Source: Rhizobiaceae bacterium (GTDB lineage Bacteria > Pseudomonadota > Alphaproteobacteria > Rhizobiales > Rhizobiaceae). From it: a stretch of 64,000 nucleotides of DNA. Of this stretch, positions 46,948-56,047 are shown piece by piece; position 1 is the stretch's first letter, and each line of letters starts with the position of its first letter. The notes below the pieces were generated by a model. The model saw nothing but the letters and a program-made list of their open reading frames with translations, did no database searches and was not told where the DNA came from. The stretch spans positions 1 through 64,000 of the forward strand of contig JABABQ010000042.1 of the NCBI GenBank assembly GCA_014238155.1, given 5' to 3'. Both the position numbers and the translations under genes were made by a program.

Positions 46948-48147
46948 ATGGAAGGCCCACTTGCAGGTATGCGGGTTCTGGCGGTCGAACAATATGGAGC
47001 CGGGCCATTTGGAACACAACATCTCGCCGATTTGGGCGCCACGGTCATCAAGATCGAAAACCGCAAAATGGGTGGTGATTATGCGCGGGGACTGGGGCCT
47101 TATTTTGCACAAGGTGCCTCCGGCGATGATGCAAGTTTGTTTTTCCAGTCCGTCAACCGGGGCAAGCAGAGTCTGAGCCTCGATCTGGGCAATCAAAAAT
47201 CCGGCCCGATCTTTGCCAAACTGGTGGCCGGTGCTGACGCTGTGGCCAATAATCTGCGCGGCGATGTGCCTGAAAAACTTGGTCTCGACTATGCAGCGCT
47301 CAAACAGCACAACCCGGCAATTGTCTGTGCCCATTGTTCCGCCTATGGACGCAGCGGGCCGCGGCGCGACTGGCCGGGCTATGACTTCCTGATGCAAGCC
47401 GAGGCCGGTTATTTTCACATGTCGGGCGAACCGGATACGCCCCCAACACGAATGGGTCTTTCCGTAGTCGATTTTATGGCCGGCACCTATCTGGCACTGG
47501 GTCTGGTATCCGGTGTGTTGGGTGCACGCAGCAGCGGGACTGGACGCGACATCGATGTAAATCTCTATGACACGGCACTTTTCAACCTGAGCTATCTGAG
47601 CGCCTGGGCGCTTAATTCTGACTATGAACCGGGTCGGGTTTCGCGGTCCGCCCATGCATCTTTGGTGCCCTGCCAACTTTATCGAACCGCAGATGGCTGG
47701 ATCTACATTATGTGCAACAAGGAAAAATTCTGGATCGGTCTTTGCACATTGATTGAGCGGCCTGATCTGATTGCTGATCCAAGATTTGAGACATTTGCGC
47801 AGCGTTTACAGCACCGGGATGTCCTGACTGATTTATTGGATGCCGCCCTGTGCGAAAACACAACGGCCCACTGGCTGCAGCTTCTGCAAGGCAAGGTACC
47901 TTTGGCGCCGATCCGGACGCCCAAAGAGGCCTTAAATGATCCGCAGTTACGTGAACAGGGCCGTATTAGTCGTACCGAACTACGCGATGGCACAGGATTT
48001 GATCTATTGGCTTCTCCTGTCACAACGGGTACGGTCCAAGCCACGCGCGGATGCTCCCCGATGGGCAATGATACGGATACGATTCTGCGCGAGGTGGGGT
48101 TCGCCGATGACGAAATACAGGGATTTCGCGATCAAGATCTGATTTGA
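46948..48147 (+). CDS. Class III (CaiB/BaiF) CoA transferase
   Basis: A 399-residue family III CoA transferase. N-terminal GPLAGMRVLAVEQYGAGPFGTQHLADLGATVIKIE, then NRGKQSLSLDL, and the catalytic Asp in GLSVVDFMAGTYLALGLVSG (about residue 174). PLAPIRTPKEALNDPQLREQG near the end is also typical. In context it would activate the acid that MaoC and CitE process, or shift CoA within it as the related mesaconyl-CoA transferase does. The ATG at 46948 is 1 nt after the maoC stop. Confidence 0.92.
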   Translation: MEGPLAGMRVLAVEQYGAGPFGTQHLADLGATVIKIENRKMGGDYARGLGPYFAQGASGDDASLFFQSVNRGKQSLSLDLGNQKSGPIFAKLVAGADAVANNLRGDVPEKLGLDYAALKQHNPAIVCAHCSAYGRSGPRRDWPGYDFLMQAEAGYFHMSGEPDTPPTRMGLSVVDFMAGTYLALGLVSGVLGARSSGTGRDIDVNLYDTALFNLSYLSAWALNSDYEPGRVSRSAHASLVPCQLYRTADGWIYIMCNKEKFWIGLCTLIERPDLIADPRFETFAQRLQHRDVLTDLLDAALCENTTAHWLQLLQGKVPLAPIRTPKEALNDPQLREQGRISRTELRDGTGFDLLASPVTTGTVQATRGCSPMGNDTDTILREVGFADDEIQGFRDQDLI

Positions 48148-48150
48148 TAA

Positions 48151-48885
48151 ATGGCGCAACTAAAACCAAAGTATTCGCTGATCGCTGATCATTTGATGCG
48201 TGAAATAAGCGATGGTTTGCACCCGGTGGGAGAGCTGCTTCCAACGGAAGCAGAATTGATGCGCGCCTTTGGTGTCAGCCGGCATACGGTGCGTTTCGCC
48301 GTGCAGGATCTCAAGAAAAGAGGCGTCGTCGCATCCCGGCAAGGTCAGGGATCAAGAGTAGTCGCCTCAGCACCGGCAAGTGCATTTATTGAGACGATCC
48401 AGTCGATTGATGAACTGATAACATTCGGCCAGGAAACTGTGCGTGAATTGATAGGGCGTCGGGTGGTTGAGGCAGACACTTTGCTTGCAGAACGGTTTGG
48501 CTGCGCTGTTGGACGTCGCCTCGCCGAGGCGCGCATGTTGCGCAAAACCATCGATCCTCAGCCCAGGACAATTGCGCTCGTAACGATCTGGATAGATGCC
48601 TTGATCGAGCCGGTAATCGACCGCTTCAGCGAATTCCACAAGTCAGGGGCTGAGATCATCGCCGATCAATACGGCTATGTCGCAAAGGAAGTGAATCAGA
48701 CTGTTTATGCCGACGTTTTTAGCGATGAAGAAGCAAAAGCACTCGGCATACCTTGCGGTTCACCAGCCCTGATCATCGAGCGCCGGTATTGCACCTCGCC
48801 AAACAGCGAACCTTATATGGTCGCCCGCTCTGTCTGCCGGGCTGACGCCATAAAACTTGCGTCTACTTTCATCAATTCCAACTGA
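48151..48885 (+). CDS. GntR-family regulator (HutC/UTRA type)
   Basis: 244 residues. The N-terminal winged helix reads KYSLIADHLMREISDGLHPVGELLPTEAELMRAFGVSRHTVRFAVQDLKKRGVVASRQGQGSRV. The C-terminal UTRA effector domain (about 95-240) includes LAEARMLRKTID and LIIERRYCTSPNSEPYMVARSVCRAD. HutC-type regulators bind small acids or sugars. It starts 3 nt after the CoA transferase stop, so it belongs to the same operon and probably controls it and the divergent TRAP operon through the repeats at 45496-45537. Confidence 0.93.
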   Translation: MAQLKPKYSLIADHLMREISDGLHPVGELLPTEAELMRAFGVSRHTVRFAVQDLKKRGVVASRQGQGSRVVASAPASAFIETIQSIDELITFGQETVRELIGRRVVEADTLLAERFGCAVGRRLAEARMLRKTIDPQPRTIALVTIWIDALIEPVIDRFSEFHKSGAEIIADQYGYVAKEVNQTVYADVFSDEEAKALGIPCGSPALIIERRYCTSPNSEPYMVARSVCRADAIKLASTFINSN

Positions 48886-49009
48886 CCCTTTGATTTCGTC
48901 CCTCAGATTGCCGTCGGGCCCGGGTGTATTGTTAATGAATAATCAAGCGGCCAATCCAAGACAGTTCGACGAATACGAATTCTAAATCAATTGCCGCTAT
49001 CCATGCATC

Positions 49010-50326
49010 ATGGCAACTTACCTTCCAGTTCAAGACCGACCGTTGACACAACCACACAAACCGACGGTAGCGCCTGCGCTGGTCGTTGAGACAATTGATT
49101 CCAAAGAAACCTTTCTTGGATTGGAGCAGGCCTGGAAAGCCTTGTATGCCCAAGACCAGGAGTCCGGCTACTTTCTGTCATGGGGCTGGATTTCGAAAGT
49201 GTTTCACAATAATCCCGACCGAATCAGAATTTTGGCGGTGCGGAAAACCGGGGCTGATGCGGGCTACATTGCATTTTTCCCCGTAACCTCGCGCATACGC
49301 TGGAGCAACAGCGATCAAAATTTTCAAGGTATTCTGGAGCCTGGTGGCCGCGTTGCACTGAGTGAGCTCACCGGCTTCCTGTGCAATCCGGATACCGAAA
49401 AAGTGGCAATTTCTGCGATTGCCGACAGCGTGAGTTCCATGCCCTGGACGCGGTTTTCCATGCGATACGAACCAACGGGGCGTCGAAGCGAACACTTCCT
49501 GAAGTGTTTTCCAACCGATCGTTTTCGCGGGCAGTTTGAAGACTATCGCATCAATCAGGGTTCAGTCGACAATCTCGTGTGTCCTCAGATCGAACTTGCC
49601 CCGACCTATGATGACTATCTGGCCAAACTCAGCTCCAACACCCGGCAGAAGATTCGCCGTTTTACACGTCGCGAGCTGGATAGCGGCAATTGGCACATTA
49701 CTCAGGTGACTGCAGATACTGTTGACCGCGATATCACAATTCTGATGGATCTTTGGATGAGCCGTTGGGGATCAAAAAAGAAACAATCCCAAGCCCGCAA
49801 GACCGCTGCCACTTATCGTCACATGATGGAAGCCAGCCATGAATTGGGCGCCCTGCACCTGCCCATTCTGTGGCAGGGAGACAGGCCTCTTGTAGCCCAT
49901 GGTTGCATTTCCGATACCAGTCGCGGCCAGGTGCATTTTGTTCTCTCCGGACGCAGCTCCGATCCTGACCAACAAAATAGTGGGCTATTGCTGCATAGCG
50001 ACAGCATCCGAAGAGCCATCGAAAACGGCTTCTCAATCTATGATTTTGGCCATGGTGACGAGCCCTACAAATCAAGCCTGGGGGGCACCGACAAGCGGCT
50101 GAACTACATTGTCGTGGAACGCTTAACCGATGAGATCCCGGAAACGATCGACCTTTTTAATATCACTGACCCGGCGCGAAAAATTCGTTCATTCATCGAT
50201 AAGGGCGACATGAGCAAAGCCAGCATTGCGTGCGATGAATTGCTGAAGATCATGGAGGCCAAACCAAGAACCCGTGGGCCTCTCACCAACATTCCAAAAG
50301 ACCTGGAGGCGCAAAGCCATGACTGA
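49010..50326 (+). CDS. CelD/BioF2-like GNAT acyltransferase
   Basis: A 438-residue protein of the Acetyltransf_6 (CelD-like) group, a double GNAT fold also resembling Fem ligases. Signatures: QESGYFLSWGWISKVF (about 50-65), TYDDYLAKLSSNTRQKIRRFTRRELD (about 200-225, the typical LSxxxRxxxR), and a C-terminal GNAT with WQGDRPLVAHGCISDTSRGQVHFVLSGRSSDPDQQNSGLLLHSDSIRRAIENGFSIYDFGHGDEPYKSSLG. Such enzymes transfer acyl or aminoacyl groups in polysaccharide or cell-surface modification. The substrate is unknown. Its stop overlaps the next gene by 8 nt. Confidence 0.83.
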   Translation: MATYLPVQDRPLTQPHKPTVAPALVVETIDSKETFLGLEQAWKALYAQDQESGYFLSWGWISKVFHNNPDRIRILAVRKTGADAGYIAFFPVTSRIRWSNSDQNFQGILEPGGRVALSELTGFLCNPDTEKVAISAIADSVSSMPWTRFSMRYEPTGRRSEHFLKCFPTDRFRGQFEDYRINQGSVDNLVCPQIELAPTYDDYLAKLSSNTRQKIRRFTRRELDSGNWHITQVTADTVDRDITILMDLWMSRWGSKKKQSQARKTAATYRHMMEASHELGALHLPILWQGDRPLVAHGCISDTSRGQVHFVLSGRSSDPDQQNSGLLLHSDSIRRAIENGFSIYDFGHGDEPYKSSLGGTDKRLNYIVVERLTDEIPETIDLFNITDPARKIRSFIDKGDMSKASIACDELLKIMEAKPRTRGPLTNIPKDLEAQSHD

Positions 50327-51011
50327 CCAAAACGCAAGTCCGTCCGACATTCAACTGTTCGAGGATGCTCTTCCCAGGACCCTGCATGAACGTCTTTTGA
50401 CGGCGGTGTTGGCTGTCGGAGATGAAAAACCGCAAGGAAAATCATCCTATTCGACCACTTTTTGGTACCCCAATGACCGGCCCCCCGGCAATATCGCAGA
50501 GGAGACCGTTATTGCCCTGCGGGACATCGCACAGCCGCCACCTGAGTGCATTGGAGCAGAATGGTGGCTCGGTCGATTGCCTTTTGGAAAGAAACTCTCC
50601 ATGCATTTCGATCGGGATCTGTCGTTGAGCCGGAAGGCCGGAAAACAGGTCTTTCCGGTGTTGGGAAGTGTGTTCTATCTGAACGATTTCCCCTCGAGTC
50701 CGACCATCATAACTGACCAGGTGCCCGGACCAGATGGCAAATCGAAATCACCGTCGAGCCCTCATCTGACCACTGCGGCCGCTGCCCATTCCAACAATTA
50801 CATCGTGTTTCCAGGAAACCGGCTGCACGGTGTGATTCCCGATTCAACAAAACTCCATTCCGGCTTAAAGGAAGGGGAGGAACCGTCCGAACTCAGACTG
50901 ACATTGCTTGTCAATTATTGGCACTGTCGCCCATCGGAGCCAATCTGCCGCGATTATGATGGCACCATCTATCGTGCCTTACAAAGCTCTGCAGTTGACG
51001 TCGCCGCATGA
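50319..51011 (+). CDS. 2OG-Fe(II) oxygenase-like protein
   Basis: A 230-residue protein I do not recognise as a named family, but it has the layout of a 2-oxoglutarate/iron dioxygenase. SMHFDRD supplies His96-x-Asp98, followed by a beta-strand FPVLGSVFYLNDF. The distal His170 is in VFPGNRLHGVIP, and the 2OG-binding Arg193 in SELRLTLLVNYWH. All four expected ligands are present in correct order and spacing. The ATG has GGAGG upstream and overlaps the acyltransferase gene, so the two are made together and may act on one substrate. Confidence 0.68.
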   Translation: MTDQNASPSDIQLFEDALPRTLHERLLTAVLAVGDEKPQGKSSYSTTFWYPNDRPPGNIAEETVIALRDIAQPPPECIGAEWWLGRLPFGKKLSMHFDRDLSLSRKAGKQVFPVLGSVFYLNDFPSSPTIITDQVPGPDGKSKSPSSPHLTTAAAAHSNNYIVFPGNRLHGVIPDSTKLHSGLKEGEEPSELRLTLLVNYWHCRPSEPICRDYDGTIYRALQSSAVDVAA

Positions 51012-51184
51012 TCGGTCGGGGAGTACAATTCTCCCTATTCGTCTGTCTTGCACCGAACCAGGTTGCAGATGGATAAGCAGATGCCGGAACCATCCATAGC
51101 AACCTGAAAACTGCACGAATGGTGGGTTGATTTTCCGCGTCCGGCAACCGGGAAGGACTTGCAGGCCCTCCCCAATCTGGCCAG

Positions 51185-51580
51185 TTAGCGCCGCTTAACC
51201 GTTATGGTCCGCGAAGGCTTCGATGGCGCAACGACAATGCTGTTTGAGCATGCCTGGGCTATGGCAGAACAGCTGTAGTTCTGTTCAATGCCATCTTTGG
51301 CACAGCGGATATGTTTTCTTTGCGCTGTTGACCAATTTGCGTAACGAATGCTCAAGGACCGGCGAACGTTTGCTTTCCAGTTTAATCTGGCAGAGCGCAT
51401 GGCTTGTAACTTGTTGTTGCGGACAGCAACCCCTTGAAACATGCGGCGGGGGCAGGATTTTCCCCACGAAATTGCTGGTTGCTTATAAAATGCTGCAAAT
51501 TTTGTTGTTTGAGCCGAACTTTGGTTGGCTGCCATCAAAACTCCGACAGCGATTAATGTGAATGTGGTTTTCCTGAACAT
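51185..51580 (-). CDS. Small exported basic protein with four cysteines, function unknown
   Basis: A 131-residue protein with a signal peptide (MFRKTTFTLIAVGVLMAA, cut near SSAQ). The mature part is basic, with Cys residues in KSCPRR, IRCAKDG, YSCSAIAQACSN, and ends in TITVKRR. I do not recognise a family. The signal peptide and the longest clean frame are the support for it being a gene. It is on the same strand as the adenylate cyclase gene, 142 bp downstream of that gene's stop. Confidence 0.5.
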   Translation of the reverse strand: MFRKTTFTLIAVGVLMAANQSSAQTTKFAAFYKQPAISWGKSCPRRMFQGVAVRNNKLQAMRSARLNWKANVRRSLSIRYANWSTAQRKHIRCAKDGIEQNYSCSAIAQACSNSIVVAPSKPSRTITVKRR

Positions 51581-51722
51581 TGTATTTCTCACCTATTTTT
51601 GCCAGATGCTTCCATCTGAGAGTGGGTTTGCAATGGTGTCAGTTGACGAGAATGAAGATGAAGAAGCATTGAACAGCCTGTTCATTGTGAATTCATCTAG
51701 AGCGGCTCGACTTTGGGCGTCC

Positions 51723-53417
51723 TCAATCAGGCAATCCTGCGGCTCGCAGTCCGGCGACAAAGTAGTCCCAGTTTTCACGTTGCTTCAGTGGCCAGATCCG
51801 CATCTCATTAAGCTTGAAATCAGCATGACATTGCAGCAGGCGGTCGGCGTATTCCCGCGCAACAACGTCGTTTTGCAAATGAGCCGCCGAACTTGTCATC
51901 AACAACAGATTGCGTGGCACATTTTCAATATTTTGCTCAACCATTTGGCCCCAGTCCAAAACCTCTTCATGACGTCGCGAGAGCGCCAGGCCAAGCATTA
52001 GATAGACTGCGTTATGAGAGAACAGACGTAATCCTCTGAGCGGTTCGATTGCCTTCAATGCCAGGTTCGTGCCTTCCTCGACTTGGCCGTTGCATATCAA
52101 TGTTGCTGCATTGGCCATCTGACCTTGCGCGTAATGAGGGGAGGTCTTCATCAATTGTTCGGCGGCAAACAAAGCACGAGTGTGATTTTCCTCAAGTTCC
52201 AGAAACGCATAAATCAGCATCGTCTGGGCGAAATCGCTACCTGGGTTAAGACGCACGGCATTGCCCAGATACTCAATCGCCTGTTTGCGCTGTTCCGGTG
52301 TCGGACTTCTCCAGCCACAATTGGGCTCGATGGTACAGGCCATTCCGGCCATCGCCAGTGAACTGGCGTCGTTGGGATCACGCGCCAATGCAATTTCCAG
52401 CAACGATCGCGCCTCAACCCATTCCGGATATGATAGATCGGACAACAGACCGCCGGCGTGAACTCGAATGGCGCTGCTGTCTTGCTCCTCCATTGGCAGA
52501 TCGGATTTGTTCATCGAGGTCGCTTCGTGACGGAAGGCGGCAAACCTGAGCGACGTGCAAATCCGAAGCGCCAGATTATCTTCTGCTTCAAACAGATCTG
52601 CAATGACGCCGTCGAATCGTTCCGATTTGATCAGTTTCTGATTGTGTCGATCCATCAGGCTAACGACCGTCCGGTAACGACCACCGCTTACCTGCATGGA
52701 TCCCTCTACCAGCATGTCGGCCTCTTCAGGGTCCGCCAGGAGAGACATGCCCGTTTGACTGGCAATGGCTCTTCGGACAGCCTCGTCCACCCCTTCACAC
52801 AACATCCTGGATTCTTCATCGCCACTCTTCAGTTTCATGCCGACGAAACCCAGGCTGATTTCCTCCCCCCGGACAGAAGTCGCATCAGCACTTTCACTGG
52901 CCGCCTTACCCGCTTGTGCCACGGGCGCGTCACTCCAGGAGTACGCGGCAAACGCACGTTCAATGTTCTTCAATTTCAACGGTGGTGTTGCGCGAAAAGC
53001 ATTGGCAAGCCGGCCGTCCAGACTGTGATACACGACATCTGATATTAATACGTCGCCCGGTGACGCCGCTGCTTCCAGGCGTGAGGCAATATTCACACCA
53101 TCGCCGAACAAATCCTCGTCCTCCTGGACGATGTCTCCCAGGTGTATGCCCACTCGTAGTTCGAGCAAAGAGATCGCCGATACGCCACTTTGAATATCAA
53201 TTGCGCATTTTACGGCATCCGAGATGCTCGCGAAAGTCACGATCCAACCATCACCCATGCTCTTGACCGTTTTGCCTCCATGCCGGGCAACTGAAGGTGT
53301 GAACAGCTTGGAACGCAAATTTCTCAAAGCCAGGAGAGTTGCCGACTGATCGGCTCCCATCAGCTTCGAATAGCCCACTACATCGGCAGCGAGAACGGCG
53401 GTTAATCGCTGTTCCAT
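51723..53417 (-). CDS. Class III adenylate/guanylate cyclase with C-terminal TPR region
   Basis: 564 residues. The N-terminal catalytic domain (about 1-170) has LAADVVGYSKLMGADQ (first metal Asp), KTVKSMGDGWIVTFAS (second Asp), LELRVGIHLGDIVQEDEDLFGDGVNIASRLEAAASPGDVLIS (transition-state Asn/Arg), so it looks active. About 210-310 resembles the segment that links cyclase and TPR domains in many Hyphomicrobiales proteins. About 340-560 is helical TPR-like (ARSLLEIALARDPNDASSLAMAG). No membrane segment. I chose the ATG at 53417, where the family start MEQRLTAVLAADVVGYS begins. It is divergent from the HD-GYP/LuxR gene. Confidence 0.92.
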   Translation of the reverse strand: MEQRLTAVLAADVVGYSKLMGADQSATLLALRNLRSKLFTPSVARHGGKTVKSMGDGWIVTFASISDAVKCAIDIQSGVSAISLLELRVGIHLGDIVQEDEDLFGDGVNIASRLEAAASPGDVLISDVVYHSLDGRLANAFRATPPLKLKNIERAFAAYSWSDAPVAQAGKAASESADATSVRGEEISLGFVGMKLKSGDEESRMLCEGVDEAVRRAIASQTGMSLLADPEEADMLVEGSMQVSGGRYRTVVSLMDRHNQKLIKSERFDGVIADLFEAEDNLALRICTSLRFAAFRHEATSMNKSDLPMEEQDSSAIRVHAGGLLSDLSYPEWVEARSLLEIALARDPNDASSLAMAGMACTIEPNCGWRSPTPEQRKQAIEYLGNAVRLNPGSDFAQTMLIYAFLELEENHTRALFAAEQLMKTSPHYAQGQMANAATLICNGQVEEGTNLALKAIEPLRGLRLFSHNAVYLMLGLALSRRHEEVLDWGQMVEQNIENVPRNLLLMTSSAAHLQNDVVAREYADRLLQCHADFKLNEMRIWPLKQRENWDYFVAGLRAAGLPD

Positions 53418-53590
53418 ATGTGCGTTTCCTTCCTGCGAAAACACTTAACAGAGCGGGTGTGAAAAATCACATTGTCATTTTCAATTCCCGGCTGTTCTTC
53501 CATCTTTATTCATTGGAAAACCTTAATCTTGCATGAAGCCTCCAGACCTGATCTTTTGATTGCACAAAGTTGCGTGGTGTCGGAGGTGAA

Positions 53591-55120
53591 ATGCCGGGAA
53601 TAACAGAAGGGTTGGGCGTTTTGGCACTCGCGGCTGACGCTGCGACAGGCAGGCCGCAAGGTTCAGGATTGTCGGCTGCAATCGTATCGGCAGAGTTTGC
53701 AAAAAGAATCGGCGAAAACTTAAAAACGCAAAAGGACGCCTATTTTCTAGCCCTGGTTCGGTTTATTGGCTGCACCATTACCAGTCACGAAACTGGAATG
53801 TTATCAATCGGTGATGATCAGGGATTTGCCGTAGCGACAATGTTGGGCGATTGGGCCGATCGAGAAGACTTGAAAAAGCACCTGGATCGTTACATTGCCC
53901 GAGATGCTCCAGAAGACCAACGGGATGCGGCTTTTAACTACATTTGCGACATTTTGCCGGAAGCAGCAACAGACTTCACTACGGCCCATTGTCGACAGTC
54001 CTACCTGCTGGCAAATAGATTACCGGTGTCAAAAACAGTGTTGGATTGCATCCCCTACTACTACGCTCGTTGGGATGGAAAGGTCTTACCCTTTGGTGGG
54101 GAGGAAGTTCCTTACCTTTCACGCCTGGTCCGGGTCACAGAATTGGCGGAATTGGTCCGGCGGGTTGAAAACAGCACCCGTGCCAAAGAAGTGATCACTG
54201 CAAAACTCGGCCATGAAATCGACCCGGATATCGGACGCAAATTTCTTCTGCACGCAGACGAGTTGTTTCAGATTGCCAGCCAGGTGCCGGAGTTTGAGGC
54301 ATTTGTCGCAGCAGAACCTGGTGAGCCAATTGAAATGACCCCGAAGTGTCGCGAGACCCTGGCAGAAGTCGCCGCAGATATGTCCGACCACAAGGCTGCA
54401 TGTTTCATTAGTCATTCTCGAAGAGTAGCCAGTCTTGTAACTCAGGCGGCGCAGACGGCCAAATTGCCAAAGCAACGAATTGATGATCTCCGCTTGGCCG
54501 CCTTGGTTCACGACATAGGAAAGTGTGCAATATCAAATCGTATTTGGTACAAATCGGAAGCGCTGACGGTCTCCGAACGTTTGGAAATGCAACGACACAC
54601 CTTTCAAACCCAGTTTTTCTTGAGCCACGGCTATCCCTTTGCAGAGTGGGCAGATGTGGCGGCTTCGGTGCACGAGCGTGCAGACGGATCAGGTTATCAC
54701 AGGCGATCGCCGCTCACTGATCTGGGGACCAACATCCTTGCGGTGGCCAATGAATATGATGAGTTGATTCAAGGTAGCCCGGCTCGAACTCCATTAGATG
54801 CCCGGGCCGCAGCGTCAGAGCTTAGCGATATGGCAAAATCGAGAAAATTCATGCCGACCGCCGTTTCATTGGTTCTTCAGGCGGCTGGTCACCTGATGAA
54901 GGACGCCGACGCCTCGCTGCCATTCGGCCTTACGCGTCGTGAAGTTCAGGTTTTATCACGACTTGCCAAATCAGAATCTACCTCCCAGATTGCCCAAAGC
55001 CTTGGCATATCCCCCAAGACAGCCGATCATCACATCCAGTCAATCTACAATAAGACCGATATTCGGGCGCGCCCGGCTTTGGCATTGTTCGCGCTGGAAT
55101 ACGGGATCGTGACCGATTGA
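53591..55120 (+). CDS. HD-GYP-type phosphohydrolase fused to a LuxR DNA-binding domain
   Basis: 509 residues. The N-terminal third (LGVLALAADAATGRPQGSGLSAAIVSAEFAKRIGE) is the degenerate first HD repeat seen in this architecture. An intact HD domain follows: SHSRRVASL (about 275), LAALVHDIGKCAISNRIW (His307-Asp308) and SVHERADGSGYHRRS (about 361-373), where the usual GYP reads GYH. The end is a LuxR helix-turn-helix (about 445-505: LTRREVQVLSRLAKSESTSQIAQSLGISPKTADHHIQSIYNKT). It may link a nucleotide or cyclic-dinucleotide signal to transcription. Start fixed by GGAGGTGAA before the ATG. Confidence 0.88.
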   Translation: MPGITEGLGVLALAADAATGRPQGSGLSAAIVSAEFAKRIGENLKTQKDAYFLALVRFIGCTITSHETGMLSIGDDQGFAVATMLGDWADREDLKKHLDRYIARDAPEDQRDAAFNYICDILPEAATDFTTAHCRQSYLLANRLPVSKTVLDCIPYYYARWDGKVLPFGGEEVPYLSRLVRVTELAELVRRVENSTRAKEVITAKLGHEIDPDIGRKFLLHADELFQIASQVPEFEAFVAAEPGEPIEMTPKCRETLAEVAADMSDHKAACFISHSRRVASLVTQAAQTAKLPKQRIDDLRLAALVHDIGKCAISNRIWYKSEALTVSERLEMQRHTFQTQFFLSHGYPFAEWADVAASVHERADGSGYHRRSPLTDLGTNILAVANEYDELIQGSPARTPLDARAAASELSDMAKSRKFMPTAVSLVLQAAGHLMKDADASLPFGLTRREVQVLSRLAKSESTSQIAQSLGISPKTADHHIQSIYNKTDIRARPALALFALEYGIVTD

Positions 55121-55229
55121 AAAATTTCGTGAAAAAATAGGGAACTCTCCCGATACACAGGGGCGCGCCGTTGCGGCACCTTTCACCTATCGGCAGCACA
55201 CAAGCTCCGGAAAAGTGAAGGAAGACCAC

Positions 55230-55673
55230 ATGTTCACGAAATCGATGAAAACGGTAACACTGGCAGCAATGCTGATTGGAGGACTTATGACGACAACTGC
55301 AACGGCCGATGGCCGCCCCGACGCAAACGATGATATCTCGTGGACGCTCGCGCTGGAGCTCACCGAAGGACAGGACAAGGCTTTCAACGCTCTGATGGCT
55401 GAGATGGTCGCGGCAACGAAAAATGAATCCGGTGCCAAGTCCTATAAATGGCATCGCTCCGGCAGCACTGTGCACATCAACGAGCGCTATGAAACCAACG
55501 ATGACGCCGGGATCCATTTGGGCAATTTTGGCGAGAACTTCGCTGAACGTTTCCTGGCAATTCTCAACCCAACTGGACTGCAGGTATATGGCCCTGCAGA
55601 AGGGGGAGTTCGCGAAGGCCTGGCTGGGTTTGGGGCCAAATTCTATGATCAAGTTGGCGGTTTCGAACGATAG
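55230..55673 (+). CDS. Exported ABM-like (dimeric alpha-beta barrel) protein
   Basis: A 147-residue protein with a signal peptide (MFTKSMKTVTLAAMLIGGLM, cut near ATA). The mature part resembles the antibiotic-biosynthesis-monooxygenase fold: ISWTLALELTEGQDKAFNALMAEMVAAT, then KSYKWHRSGSTVHINERYETNDDAGIHLGNFGENFAERFLAIL. The strand with INERYE followed by a His-containing helix is typical. Enzyme activity is not shown for most such exported forms. AAGGAAG precedes the ATG. It lies 109 bp after the HD-GYP/LuxR gene and may be its target. Confidence 0.7.
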   Translation: MFTKSMKTVTLAAMLIGGLMTTTATADGRPDANDDISWTLALELTEGQDKAFNALMAEMVAATKNESGAKSYKWHRSGSTVHINERYETNDDAGIHLGNFGENFAERFLAILNPTGLQVYGPAEGGVREGLAGFGAKFYDQVGGFER

Positions 55674-55780
55674 ATCGCCGACAGGTTATCTTGATATCGT
55701 GGTGCCCCATGCAGGGCCTTGCGTTCAAACCTGAATTATCCGTGGCTCCCGACAACCGGGGCCACGGATTTGGTGTCAGT

Positions 55781-56047
55781 TTACGCCCAGCCCAGCTGCC
55801 GCAGAGAGATCACGTCGTTCCAGATTTTTGTCATGTGGCTTATTTTACCGCCATCGAATTTCATGGAGTAGACATAGTCGGCAGCCACCGATTTGCCAGT
55901 CGGAGGAACCGGGCCACCTTCCCCGGACTGGGTGCCATGGAATACAGCAAAGGCCAGGACGGTATCTCGGTCGTTGTCGGCAGCAAAACCCTTGAGCTCG
56001 TAGTGACCGTCAGGCACTGGTTTGTCCCGCCCCAAAACGATGGTTGC
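55781..56047 (-). pseudogene. 5'-truncated SnoaL/NTF2-like gene remnant
   Basis: An open stretch of about 85 codons whose translation looks like the C-terminal two-thirds of a SnoaL-like/NTF2-fold protein: VPDGHYELKGFAADNDRDTV, HGTQSGEGGPVPPTGKSVAAD, YSMKFDGGKISHMTKIWND and the end LRQLGWA. The conserved N-terminal helices are missing. The frame is closed by a TGA at 56048-56050, and only a poor TTG could start it. It ends within 25 bp of the DMT gene's stop, so a deletion or recombination probably removed the 5' part. Confidence 0.65.

Noticed and set aside
46894-47676. 260-codon minus-strand frame inside the CaiB-type gene
   Set aside because: It is antisense to a full-length family III CoA transferase gene with catalytic Asp, and has no family resemblance.
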